DNA from: JADGRB01 sp963835825
GTDB lineage: Bacteria; Myxococcota_A; Polyangia; Fen-1088
Direction of reading: 5' to 3'
Assembly (NCBI GenBank): GCA_963835825.1
Contig: CAWIGZ010000010.1
Span: 1-64,000, forward strand
DNA: 64,000 nt
The stretch's first letter is position 1, and every line of letters starts with the position of its first letter. Positions 1-8,207 of this stretch are shown in pieces. The notes below the pieces were generated by a model. That model was not told where the DNA came from and made no database searches. It was given only the letters and a program-made list of their open reading frames with translations. The position numbers were made by a program, and so were the translations under genes.

Positions 1-605
1 AGCGCCCGGTAGATCCGGGCGATGTCCTTCTTGCGCTCGATGAAGGGCGTCTTTTTCGGATCGTAGGTCGGTCTGATGAGGGCGCGGGTCTTCTTCGGCA
101 GCATCTTCGCGGGATTCTTCGTCGCCTTGCCGTCGTCGATCAGATCGGAGTAGAGGGTCGAGACCAGGCGCATCAGCAGCCGCACTGTGGCGGGCGACAA
201 CCCTTCGCCGAGCTTGATCGCGACGATCTTCTTCAGCAGCCCGATGTCCACATCGTCTGGCGAGTGGCGAGCGAGGAAAGGCGCCAGATGATTGTTCCAG
301 CGGTTCTCGTCCTGGTCGGCGGCGCGATGGGTGGTTCGGCGAACCTTCAGCCACTCTTCGACGAGGCCCGCGAGGGAGCCGGACGGCTTGGGGCTCTGGA
401 GGCCGCCGCGGCCGGCGGCGAGATCTCCGATCTTCACCGTGGGGACGCGGCGTGCGGTATCTTCGTCGGGAGAGCCATGCTCGTACTGCTTCGCGCCCTT
501 CGCAACCCACGCTATCGACCAGAGCTGACCGCGCCGATAGACTGTGCCGAGCCCCTTGCCCCGACGTCTCCGCTTCTTTGCCGGACTACTTGCCCCCTGC
601 GAAAT
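1..605 (-). CDS. Tyrosine site-specific integrase, N-terminal part, cut by the window edge
   Basis: An open minus-strand frame runs off base 1. It begins with a basic stretch and a beta-rich arm-binding motif (GTVYRRGQLWSIAW), followed by a helical core-binding domain (VEEWLKVRRTTHRAADQ, LLKKIVAIKLGEGLSPATV). This is the usual N-terminal layout of phage/island tyrosine recombinases. The catalytic Arg/His/Tyr domain lies outside the window, so activity cannot be judged. The frame is closed upstream by a stop at 609-611 and I see no ATG, GTG or TTG before the domain. The only codon that fits is an ATT at 603-605, so the true start is unresolved and an indel is possible. It reads away from the tRNA-Leu gene 70 bp to its right. 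Confidence 0.7.
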   Translation of the reverse strand, partial: MSQGASSPAKKRRRRGKGLGTVYRRGQLWSIAWVAKGAKQYEHGSPDEDTARRVPTVKIGDLAAGRGGLQSPKPSGSLAGLVEEWLKVRRTTHRAADQDENRWNNHLAPFLARHSPDDVDIGLLKKIVAIKLGEGLSPATVRLLMRLVSTLYSDLIDDGKATKNPAKMLPKKTRALIRPTYDPKKTPFIERKKDIARIYRA

Positions 606-672
606 AAGCTACGCTCAAGCTACCAAGCGAGGAATCCGAATGCCGTATAAGTACTTGATATAACTAGACATT

Positions 673-758
673 GCCGGAGTGGCGAAATGGTATACGCAGC
701 GGACTCAAAATCCGCCGCTCGCAAGGGCTTACGAGTTCAAGTCTCGTCTCCGGCACCA
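673..758 (+). tRNA. tRNA-Leu (anticodon CAA)
   Basis: The acceptor arms GCCGGAG and CTCCGGC pair perfectly and are followed by an encoded A-CCA. The anticodon stem GCGGA/TCCGC encloses the loop CTCAAAA, giving anticodon CAA. The T arm ACGAG/CTCGT encloses TTCAAGT. A long variable arm (around 718-732) is as expected for a class II leucine tRNA. The gene looks intact. Confidence 0.95.
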
Positions 759-778
759 GTAGAATCACACCAGGACTT

Positions 779-805
779 GACGGATCGATCGATGATCGCT
801 CCGTC
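779..805. other. Imperfect inverted repeat downstream of tRNA-Leu
   Basis: GACGGA and TCCGTC flank inner GATC/GATC repeats. It could act as a processing or termination hairpin for the tRNA transcript, or for the convergent gene that ends at 871. No T-run follows, so termination is only a guess. Confidence 0.3.
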
Positions 806-870
806 GCCCCAATGGCCACCCGGGTAGCCTCCGCTCTCCCGACGTGACGTTCGGTGATTGCGGCCAGCGC

Positions 871-1827
871 CTAGACCATCGCGCGTAGCCGGCGGAACAG
901 CTCCAGCGAGGCGTCGACCTCGGCCTTGCGGATCGATACGCTCTCCACGTTGACGCCCACGGGCAGGCGCTTTTCGCGCGCGAACTCCACCAGCTCGGCG
1001 AACGTGCGCTCGCACAGGGTCACCGACCGCTCCAGCACGTCGGGCGCGTGGCGCAGCTCGTTCTCGAGCCAGCGCGGGAACGCGATCCCCAGCCACTTCA
1101 TGAACTCCATCGTCTTCTCGGACCCGCACGGGGCGAAGGTCAGGATGATCGGCGCCGGCCGGGTGCCCGTGGCGGCGACGTGCAGCGCGTAGTCCGACAG
1201 CAGCGACTTCGACGACGAGACGTCGTAGACGGCCTGCGTGACGAAGAAGCGGCACCCCTCGGCCACCTTTCGCGCGATGCGCAGGTGCTCGTCACCCTTG
1301 CCGTGGTGCCGCTCGGCGATGGCGATCCCGCCCAGGATCGCCCCGGGCGCGCAGCGCCGCACCAGCGGATACGCCGCGCCGAGGTCGATGCCGGGGCCCC
1401 GCTCCCGCGCGCTCGAGCCGCCCACGAGCACCGAGTACCGCTGCGGCCCGCCCGCGCCGATCGCCGTGGCCCAGGCCGTGAACGCAGGGGTGGTCATCCG
1501 CCGCACGCAGCGGTAGACGACCTTCGGGATCTGCAGCCCCGCCAGGTGCCCGAACGCGTAGTCGTCGGGGTCGACCGTGGCGACGAACGGGAACGGGCGC
1601 GTCTCCGGTGTGCGCTCGGCTTCGTCCTGGATGTCGTAGACGATGATCCCGTCGGGATCCAGCGCGCGGAAGTGCGCCTCGTGCCGCGCCGCGATCTCCG
1701 CCAGGCGCGCGGGCTCGGTGGTCACCCGCGGTGGCGCGATCCCGTACAGGGTGATGCCCCCCGAGCCCATCTCCAGCTTGTCGCGCAGGCGATCTGTCAC
1801 GCCGCCAGCATAGCCCGCTCCGGGCAC
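871..1827 (-). CDS. Methylenetetrahydrofolate reductase-like protein
   Basis: The 318-residue product resembles the MetF/MTHFR flavoprotein family, which reduces 5,10-methylene-THF to 5-methyl-THF in one-carbon metabolism. The best marks are the GGIAIAERHHGKGDE segment, the GCRFFVTQAVYD strand near residue 195-206, typical of the folate-binding barrel face, and a late PVGVNVESVS segment. It is slightly longer than classical MetF and diverges in the N-terminal half, so it may be an MTHFR-like oxidoreductase rather than the main MetF. The start is either the first codon at 1827 or the GTG near 1800 just before TDRLRDK. It stands alone, convergent to the tRNA. Confidence 0.7.
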   Translation of the reverse strand: MPGAGYAGGVTDRLRDKLEMGSGGITLYGIAPPRVTTEPARLAEIAARHEAHFRALDPDGIIVYDIQDEAERTPETRPFPFVATVDPDDYAFGHLAGLQIPKVVYRCVRRMTTPAFTAWATAIGAGGPQRYSVLVGGSSARERGPGIDLGAAYPLVRRCAPGAILGGIAIAERHHGKGDEHLRIARKVAEGCRFFVTQAVYDVSSSKSLLSDYALHVAATGTRPAPIILTFAPCGSEKTMEFMKWLGIAFPRWLENELRHAPDVLERSVTLCERTFAELVEFAREKRLPVGVNVESVSIRKAEVDASLELFRRLRAMV

Positions 1828-1953
1828 CCGACGGGCGTCGACGGGCTGACCTGGTCACCATGGCCGATCTGCGGGCGCTGGTCGGCCCCCGGGACGGACT
1901 GAGCGGCGCGGCACTACGTCTTTTCAGACGAATTGCGGGGTACAATCGGCTCC

Positions 1954-2478
1954 GTGCCCAGCCCCTCACTTGTTCGGGTCGGACTCTTCGCAACGTTGGC
2001 GATCGGCTGCGCGACGGCCAACGTTCGACCGAACGCCGCCTTCCAGGCGCAGCACGCGTATGTCTACGGACGCTTCACGATCACCGGGCAATCGATGGCG
2101 TTCATCATCAAGTGCCGAGACGGCGCCAACTACAAGATCAGCTTCGTGGAACAGAACGAGGTTCAGATGATTGAGCTCGTCCCCTCCGTTTGCCAGGTCG
2201 ACGAGGTTCAATATGGTGGCGCGGGCGCGCCCACCGGACTGGCCGGCTTCCGTCTCTTGCAGAACGAGTTCCTCGATCCGGGCGGCGTTTACTACGTCGG
2301 AGACTTCAACGCGAGCGGGACTTACGACGTCGCCTACAAGGTCTTCTACAACGAGATCCATTCGACGTGGCGGCTCAAGCATGCCCGGAACGACTACGAG
2401 CGAACGACCGCGGAGATGCGCCGGACGTTCCCGGGCTTCGCTTCCGTCGTGACCCAGAACCGCATTGCGCATTGGTGA
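1954..2478 (+). CDS. Putative lipoprotein, unknown function
   Basis: This is a 174-residue secreted protein. I choose the GTG at 1954 because it gives a short basic N-terminus, a hydrophobic segment (LFATLAIGC) and a lipobox-like Cys; an in-frame TTG at 1933 adds seven residues. The mature part has alternating hydrophobic/aromatic residues (YVYGRFTI, GGVYYVGDF) that suggest a beta-rich fold. I recognise no family. Myxobacterial genomes carry many such small lipoproteins, so an envelope location is likely. Confidence 0.6.
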   Translation: MPSPSLVRVGLFATLAIGCATANVRPNAAFQAQHAYVYGRFTITGQSMAFIIKCRDGANYKISFVEQNEVQMIELVPSVCQVDEVQYGGAGAPTGLAGFRLLQNEFLDPGGVYYVGDFNASGTYDVAYKVFYNEIHSTWRLKHARNDYERTTAEMRRTFPGFASVVTQNRIAHW

Positions 2479-2549
2479 GCCGACGGCGGCGGGCGGCGGC
2501 GTTCCGTCGGCTCCGGTTGTCGAACGCGCCGGCGCCGATCCAGGCGGCG

Positions 2550-2657
2550 ACCAGCTTTTCGTAAATCGATGAGTGCGGTGACGGCGGCGGTGTCGCCGAG
2601 GAGCGTGGCCCAATCGTCGACGGGGCAGTTGGAAGTGATCGACCACGCATGGCACAC
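2550..2657 (-). pseudogene. IS21-family IstB C-terminal remnant
   Basis: The minus strand encodes a short stretch, SITSNCPVDDWATLLGD followed by TAAVTALID, that resembles the conserved C-terminal region of IstB helper ATPases of IS21 elements (pattern TSN-x-P-x-x-x-W-x-x-x-x-GD ... A-x-x-D-R). The frame then degenerates into Arg-rich sequence and there is no Walker motif or IstA nearby. It is therefore a decayed fragment in the otherwise empty 2479-2814 gap. The match is short. Confidence 0.4.
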
Positions 2658-2814
2658 CTCCTGTCCACGAAGAGTTTGACGTCCCCGAGGTCGCCTTCGA
2701 TTGAGAGTGATGGCGCCGCTGGCCGGCAGCCGGCTGGGCCAACCTCCGGCACCGACTGAAATCCTCGCGGAACGGCGTTAGTATGTTGGCCTCGACTCAC
2801 TTGGAGGGTCCGCC

Positions 2815-3651
2815 ATGACGCGAGTACGGAGCTGGTTCCTGGTGGCCGCGATCGCCGCGGTCGGTTTGGCCTGCGGATCGGATGGCGGCTCGAACGGGAC
2901 GGGCGGCAGCGCGGGCGCTTCGGGCAACGGTGGGAGCGGCGGCACGGGAATCGCCGGCAGTCAGGGCGGCGCGGGGACCACCGGGGCCGGTGGCGCGACC
3001 GGTGGCTCGGGATTCGGTGGCGGGGCTGGCGTTGGCGCGGGCGGCCTCTCGGGATCGGGCGGTGGTGCCGGAGGTGGCGGCCATGCGGGATCGGCAGGCG
3101 GTGCCGGTGCCGGCGGTCATGCGGGATCAACCGGCGCCGGCGGCCATGCGGGATCGGGTGGTGCTGCGGGCGGCGGCGGCCATGCGGGAGGGGGCGGCAG
3201 CGCCGGAGGCGGCGGGGACATTGGTGGGCACGCGGGCTCGCGAGGCGGGGCCGGTGGCCGCGGCGGCGCGGGTGGATCAGGCAAGGTGTGCGGCGGGATC
3301 ACCGGCGCGACCTGCGGTCCTCTCGAGTTCTGCGACTTCGGCAACGGCCAGTGCGGGGCTGGAGACCAGCAGGGGGTCTGCGAGCTGTCGGGAGGCGCCA
3401 TCTGCGTGCAGCAGGTCGTCTGCGGCTGCGACGGGCAGACCTACTCCAGCGCTTGCGCGGCTTACTCGAACGGTTTCGACATCATGAGCACGACCTCGTG
3501 CATCGCGGGGAACGGCGGCACGGGCGCGCCGTGCGGTCAGGACACCGACTGCATGAGCGGCTACAAGTGCTGCGTGACGGGTGGGACGGCGGGAGCACCG
3601 ATCGCATGCCGGCAGATTGCGGCCGGCGGTTCATGCCCGTTGCTCCCCTGA
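2815..3651 (+). CDS. Gly-rich lipoprotein with Kazal-type domain
   Basis: The 278-residue protein has a signal peptide with lipobox (VGLAC, Cys near residue 20). A roughly 135-residue linker of Gly/Ser/Ala/His follows, with recurring GGHAGS units, and then a Cys-rich C-terminus. Residues around 195-225 carry the Kazal signature VCGCDGQTYSSAC. Kazal domains inhibit serine proteases when the reactive loop is present, which cannot be proved here. Two more Cys clusters (CGPLEFCDFGNGQC and CMSGYKCC) follow the pattern of myxobacterial Cys-rich surface lipoproteins. The start ATG follows a good GGAGGG site. It is probably anchored in the outer membrane and displayed on a flexible stalk. Confidence 0.75.
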   Translation: MTRVRSWFLVAAIAAVGLACGSDGGSNGTGGSAGASGNGGSGGTGIAGSQGGAGTTGAGGATGGSGFGGGAGVGAGGLSGSGGGAGGGGHAGSAGGAGAGGHAGSTGAGGHAGSGGAAGGGGHAGGGGSAGGGGDIGGHAGSRGGAGGRGGAGGSGKVCGGITGATCGPLEFCDFGNGQCGAGDQQGVCELSGGAICVQQVVCGCDGQTYSSACAAYSNGFDIMSTTSCIAGNGGTGAPCGQDTDCMSGYKCCVTGGTAGAPIACRQIAAGGSCPLLP

Positions 3652-3855
3652 CGGCATCCTTCCGGCGCCGGGCCGATCACCGCGCCTTCGTCGAGGATTC
3701 CGGCGCTTTTCAGCGTCGTTTCCGGTACGATGGACGCTTGCGCGACCAGCGGCGGCCTTCGCCAAGTCGGCCCTTGACCCCGCTCCGGCGCGGGTAATAG
3801 GTTCCGGCGCCGCGTCGGCACGCGATCGTCACGGATAAATTTGAAGGAGTCCCTT

Positions 3856-4977
3856 ATGAAGCTACGAAACCTGGTCGCCCCCTCCCTGGTCTGGATCGCC
3901 GTCCTCTGTTTCTCGGCCTGTTCTTCGGGCTCAGACACCAGCGGCAGCGGCGGCTCGACCGGAACCGGCGGCGGCTCGACCGGAACCGGCGGTTCCAGCG
4001 CCACCGGCGGCGGGAGCGGCAGCCTCCCTCAGCTGACGGTCAGCGGCAACAAGCTGCAGGACCCGAGCGGCAAGAAGATCGTGCTTCGGGGGGCGTCGCT
4101 CATCGACATCGGCTCGCTCTACGTCTACAGCGACGTCACCACCCGCATCAACGCGGTCACCGCCGCCGGGGTCGAGGGACACGTCGTCCGGCTGCCCGTC
4201 TACCCCAAGATCAACTACAACGGCGGCAAGCCCTTCTGCTCGCCCAGCCCGTACCCGGTCGGCACCGGCCCCGGCAGCAGCTGCACGCCCTCCACCACCA
4301 CGTTCTCGGCGTCGGACTACGTCAGCCATGTCCTCAAGCCGGCGGTCGACTACGCCACCAGCAAGAACCTCTACGTCATCATCGACTACCACCAGATCGA
4401 CAACGCGACCAGCGGAACCTCCGCCGCCGACGCCAGCACCTTCTGGACCGACGTCGCGCCCCAGTTCGCCAGCTACACCAACGTCTTCTACGAGATCTTC
4501 AACGAGCCGATCGACACCTCGGCCCCCTGGTCGACGCTGAAGCCGGTGGTGCAGGGGCTCATCAACGTCGTGCGCGCGGCCGCGCCGAACAACGTCATCA
4601 TCGTCCCCTCGAACAGCTGGGACCAGAAGCCGGGCGACGCCGCCAGCGACCCGCCCACCGGCGGCAACCTGATGTACACCGCCCACATCTACGCCAACAA
4701 CTGGAGCTCGACGTTCCAGAGCCAGGTGGCGACGGCGGTGAGCAAGGCGCCGATCTTCGTCACCGAGTGGGGTTACACCTCGTCGGATTCGAGCTCCTTC
4801 GGGCCGGGCCTGCAGACGACGCTCGACGGCGACGGCGCCAGCTGGACCGCGTGGGTGACGGACAACTCCTGGAGCCCCCCGATGTTCAGCGACACCAGCT
4901 TCACCACGCTGACCACCTTCGGCGCGCAGGTGAAGAGCTGGCTGGCCGCCACCGCCAACAGCGACTGGGTCCAGTAG
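3856..4977 (+). CDS. Secreted GH5-family glycosidase (cellulase-like) lipoprotein
   Basis: After a signal peptide ending in a lipobox (CFSAC) and a short Gly/Ser/Thr linker, the protein forms a glycoside hydrolase family 5 TIM barrel. It has LRGASL at the first strand, DYHQ, the acid/base motif IFNEP (about residue 215) and the nucleophile motif FVTEWG (about residue 303). GH5 enzymes cleave beta-1,4 glucans or mannans by a retaining mechanism; the substrate cannot be told from sequence alone. The ATG at 3856 is chosen over an upstream TTG because AAGGAG lies at the right spacing. It is likely an exported enzyme for plant-polymer degradation, like the GH54 gene at 59965. Confidence 0.88.
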   Translation: MKLRNLVAPSLVWIAVLCFSACSSGSDTSGSGGSTGTGGGSTGTGGSSATGGGSGSLPQLTVSGNKLQDPSGKKIVLRGASLIDIGSLYVYSDVTTRINAVTAAGVEGHVVRLPVYPKINYNGGKPFCSPSPYPVGTGPGSSCTPSTTTFSASDYVSHVLKPAVDYATSKNLYVIIDYHQIDNATSGTSAADASTFWTDVAPQFASYTNVFYEIFNEPIDTSAPWSTLKPVVQGLINVVRAAAPNNVIIVPSNSWDQKPGDAASDPPTGGNLMYTAHIYANNWSSTFQSQVATAVSKAPIFVTEWGYTSSDSSSFGPGLQTTLDGDGASWTAWVTDNSWSPPMFSDTSFTTLTTFGAQVKSWLAATANSDWVQ

Positions 4978-5087
4978 CGCGCCTGCCGCGTCCGCGGCTC
5001 GCCGCCGACGGGTTGACCGCCGGCGCGCGGGCGGTGTGACGATGCGCGAACGGTGCCGGGCGGGCTTTGTCGTGTCACACTGAATCG

Positions 5088-5357
5088 ATGCTGCGGCAGA
5101 GGCTGCTGGTCCTTTATGCGGCCACCTCCAGTCCGGAGAGCGACGTCGGGGCCTGGTCGATCTTCGACGGGACCGGCCGCCAGGCGCACATGGCGGGTGA
5201 CTCCGACAAGCCGCCGTATCCGTCGGTGATGGCGGCGATGCGCGACGGCTGGCGGGTGATTCAGTTTCCCCCGCTCGCCGCCGCGGCGCCCGGCGCCGAG
5301 CACGACACCGCCTTTCTCAAGTACGAGTTCGTGCTCGAGAAGCTGCAAGAGGTGTAG
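5088..5357 (+). CDS. Small conserved hypothetical protein
   Basis: An 89-residue cytosolic protein beginning MLRQRLLVLY; an in-frame TTG at 5067 is less likely. It has short beta-strand-like segments (WSIFDG, WRVIQFPP) and ends in a helix (AFLKYEFVLEKLQEV). I do not recognise the family. It stops eight bases before the PhyH-type gene, so the two are probably co-transcribed. Confidence 0.55.
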   Translation: MLRQRLLVLYAATSSPESDVGAWSIFDGTGRQAHMAGDSDKPPYPSVMAAMRDGWRVIQFPPLAAAAPGAEHDTAFLKYEFVLEKLQEV

Positions 5358-5365
5358 CGAGAGCA

Positions 5366-6205
5366 ATGCCGCTGCTCGACAGCAAACAGGTCGCCGCCTT
5401 CGTCGCCGACGGCTATCTCCGCTTCGACGCGCTCATTCCGGGGCCTCTGTGCGCCGCCGCCCTGCAGGAGATCGCCGCCGGTGGTCCCGCGTCGCCGTAC
5501 GGCGCCTCACCGGACAGTCCGGCGCGGGCCTGGCCAGGAAAACCCCTGGGCGGCCTCTTGCGACAGTGGCCGGGGCTCGCCTCCGTCGTCGAGCTCCCGG
5601 CGGTCTCGGCCATCGTCCAGAGCTTGCTGGGCGAGGCGCCGCTCTACGACCATCACTACGCGCACGTCATCCCGCCCGGCCAGCGCTGGGCCCAGCCGTG
5701 GCACGCCGACGCGATCCTCGACCCGCGGCGAACGGCGTTCGACATCCAGCTCTTCTTCTTCTTTCACGAGACCCCGCGAGAGGCGGGCGGCACGATGGTT
5801 CTCCCCGGAAGTCACCTGCGCCGGGTCAACGAGGCCGCGATCGCCCGCTACCAGAACTTCGTGGGCCAGTTGCCGATGGTCTGCCCGGCCGGCTCGCTGC
5901 TCGTTGCTCACCACGGGATCTGGCATTGCGGTCAGCCAAACCTGACCGACCGCCCGCGCACGATGTTCAAGCTGCGCCTCGGTCCGGGCGCGCGCCAGCG
6001 CCGGACGTGGGACACGCGCGATCTCGACGATCCCGCCATCGGTCCGATCCTGAGCCGCGACCACCGCTGGTACGGACACGAGGTTCGCCTGGAGATCGCC
6101 AACCGGATCCGCCTCTGGCGCGCGCTCAGCGACAATCAACGTTTCGACGTCGACCACTGGCTGACGCGGCTCGAGAACGAGGGCGGGTCCGGCGAGACGG
6201 CCTGA
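5366..6205 (+). CDS. Phytanoyl-CoA dioxygenase (PhyH) family protein
   Basis: A 279-residue Fe(II)/2-oxoglutarate-dependent oxygenase of the PhyH fold. The iron triad is visible: HAD in QPWHADAILD supplies His and Asp, and the distal His lies in HHGIWHCGQPN. An Arg in RPRTMFKLRL probably binds 2-oxoglutarate, and GGTMVLPGSH is the typical family turn. PhyH homologues hydroxylate acyl-CoAs, antibiotics or small metabolites; the substrate is unknown. No membrane segment is present. It follows the small gene at 5088. Confidence 0.85.
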   Translation: MPLLDSKQVAAFVADGYLRFDALIPGPLCAAALQEIAAGGPASPYGASPDSPARAWPGKPLGGLLRQWPGLASVVELPAVSAIVQSLLGEAPLYDHHYAHVIPPGQRWAQPWHADAILDPRRTAFDIQLFFFFHETPREAGGTMVLPGSHLRRVNEAAIARYQNFVGQLPMVCPAGSLLVAHHGIWHCGQPNLTDRPRTMFKLRLGPGARQRRTWDTRDLDDPAIGPILSRDHRWYGHEVRLEIANRIRLWRALSDNQRFDVDHWLTRLENEGGSGETA

Positions 6206-6384
6206 CGGACCTTCCTGAGCCGTTGTTCGCCCCGGGCTGACGAGGCCCGCGAAAACCTCGCCGGAGGGAGGCTCGCCCAGCGAAAAGCTCGCCGGCGAAG
6301 GGCCCGCGGGGGAGGTATTGACGCATGGTGCACATCTCGTGATACGAATTGCTCGTTTCGAGGATCCCCAAAACAGGAGACGTG

Positions 6385-7761
6385 ATGCGGCGACTAAACG
6401 TGGCGATGGGTTTGTTCTCGGTCGGATTGATCATTTCTGCTTGTAGCTCCGGCTCGGATACCACCGGCACCGGTGGTGCGGGCGGTGCAGCCGGCCATAC
6501 GGGCGGCACCGGCGGAACATCCCACACCGGTGGCACGGGTGGCGGCGGGGGCGCCACCCACACCGGCGGCGTCGGTGGTGGCGCGGCCGGCAGCGGTGGG
6601 TCGGCGGGCGCCGGCAGCGGTGGGTCGGCGGGCGCCGGCGGCGTGGCGGGCGGGGGCGGGGCGGGAGCTGCCGGCACCGGCGGCGTGGCTGGTGGCGGCG
6701 GTGGCGCCGGAACGAACAATGGCGGTCACGCCGGCGGCGGCGCCGGCGGTGCGGCGGGCGGCGCGGCCGGTTCCGCGGGCGGTGCGGCCGGCGGCGCAGC
6801 TGGTGCGGCGGGTGGCGCGGGCGGCGCGGCCGGTGCGGCGGGCGGCGCGGCCGGGGGCACGGTGCTCACGACGCAGCAGATGCGGGGCCAGTACCTGGTG
6901 AACAGCGTTCTCGGCTGCGCGGGTTGCCACACGCCGCAGGGCGGAGCGCCGCTCTCGGGCGTCGATTGCTTCGTGAAGACTGCGCCGGCGACGACGGGCG
7001 CAGCGGGCGCGGGTGGCAACGGCGCGGCGGGTGCCGCGGGCGGCAACGGAGGCGCGGGCGGCGCGGGTGTGACGCCGTGTCTCAGCAGCGCCAATCTGAC
7101 CAACGACACCACCGGCCTCAAGAACCTCACCGATCAGCAGATCAAGGACGCCTTCACCAAGGGCATGGATCCCGACGAGACCGGAAAGTTCCTGTTCGCG
7201 ACGATGCCCTACTACCAGTTCGGAAACCTTTCATCCGACGACGCCGACGCGATCGTGGCCTACCTGCGGACGGTCCCGGCGGCCTCGCACACCGTGCATG
7301 CGAACACCGCTCCCTACGACGTCCAGCCGAGCGCTCCGGAATGGGCCGCCGTCGATCCGACCGCCCTGCCGGCGGCGGGCTCGGCGACCGGCGCCGTCAA
7401 CGGCAAGTACCTGGCGACGCTGGTCTGCGCGACCTGCCACACCGTCACGGCATCGGGCGCCAATCCGCTTCACATCGACGCGACCAAGGCCTTCCAGGGC
7501 GGCAAGCTGGTCAACACCACGGTCGGCGGGACGGCCAAGACCGTTGAGACGTCGAATCTGACCCCCGACGCCACCGGGATCATGGGATGGAACGCGACCC
7601 AGGTTGCCACGGCGATCACGACCGCCAAGGACAACAACGCCGTCGCGATTTGCGGCATGCGGGCGCTGGCCAACATGACGACCGCCGACGCGACCGACAT
7701 CGGGACCTATCTGCTGAGCATCCCGCCTGTCGCGAACACGATCACGATGACCTGCCAATAG
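6385..7761 (+). CDS. Diheme cytochrome c lipoprotein with Gly/Ala-rich linkers
   Basis: A lipobox (IISAC) is followed by about 150 residues of Gly/Ala/Ser/Thr repeats, then two cytochrome c domains. The first heme site is CAGCH and the second CATCH, each followed by helices typical of class I cytochromes (LTDQQIKDAFTKGMDP; NATQVATAITTAKD). A second Gly/Ala-rich insertion of about 30 residues interrupts the first domain, between heme site and distal helix. ATG 6385 is preferred over an upstream TTG because ACAGGAG precedes it. The likely role is periplasmic or surface electron transfer, anchored to the outer membrane. No partner oxidoreductase is visible nearby. Confidence 0.85.
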   Translation: MRRLNVAMGLFSVGLIISACSSGSDTTGTGGAGGAAGHTGGTGGTSHTGGTGGGGGATHTGGVGGGAAGSGGSAGAGSGGSAGAGGVAGGGGAGAAGTGGVAGGGGGAGTNNGGHAGGGAGGAAGGAAGSAGGAAGGAAGAAGGAGGAAGAAGGAAGGTVLTTQQMRGQYLVNSVLGCAGCHTPQGGAPLSGVDCFVKTAPATTGAAGAGGNGAAGAAGGNGGAGGAGVTPCLSSANLTNDTTGLKNLTDQQIKDAFTKGMDPDETGKFLFATMPYYQFGNLSSDDADAIVAYLRTVPAASHTVHANTAPYDVQPSAPEWAAVDPTALPAAGSATGAVNGKYLATLVCATCHTVTASGANPLHIDATKAFQGGKLVNTTVGGTAKTVETSNLTPDATGIMGWNATQVATAITTAKDNNAVAICGMRALANMTTADATDIGTYLLSIPPVANTITMTCQ

Positions 7762-7791
7762 CGGGCAGCTCGCACCGCCCCCCTGCCACCG

Positions 7792-8206
7792 TCAGCCGGA
7801 GCGTCGGCGGCGGGGGCGCGCATAGCAGACCACCTCGATGTTGTTCCCTTCGCTGTCCTCGACGAACGCCGCGTAGTAGCTCGGGCCGTAGTCGGGACGG
7901 GGCCCCGGCTTGCCGTTGTCCTTGCCCCCGGCGGCCATGGCCGCGTCGTAAAAGGCGTCGACCTCTTCCCGGTGCTCGACCCGGAACGCGTAGTGGCCGC
8001 CGCCCGAGGCGCGCCGATCGCGCGCCAACCAGAACACCTTCTCGTCGCGCGAGCCCATCCCGAACGCCGACGAGACGTCCATGTTGATCTTCATGCCGAT
8101 GGCGCCCAGCGCCGCCCCGTAGAACTTGCGGGCGGCCTTCGAGATCTCGAACGGCACAGGTGATGTGGTCGAGCGCAACGATCTTGGTCCGAGGTGATTT
8201 GGGCAT
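7792..8206 (-). CDS. VOC (glyoxalase/dioxygenase) family protein, one frameshift
   Basis: The start MPKSPRTKIVALDHITC and the rest (KAARKFYGAALGAIG ... YYAAFVEDSEGNNIEVVCY) lie in different frames joined near 8143. There a single missing base in GATCTCGAAGGCC would restore the usual VRDLE-x-ARKFY helix. The fold is a single vicinal-oxygen-chelate module of about 138 residues, with the first strand His in LDHI and a late Glu in EGNNIE. Members are metal-dependent lyases, dioxygenases or resistance proteins; no specific reaction can be assigned. Its ATG begins next to the stop of the debranching enzyme, so it is the third gene of that minus-strand operon. Confidence 0.7.
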
Positions 8207-8207
8207 T

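Noticed and set aside
2375..3130. Minus-strand Arg/Pro/His-rich open frames over the Kazal lipoprotein
   Set aside because: They are reverse-complement shadows of Gly-rich codons and have no recognisable fold, apart from the short IstB-like piece listed separately.
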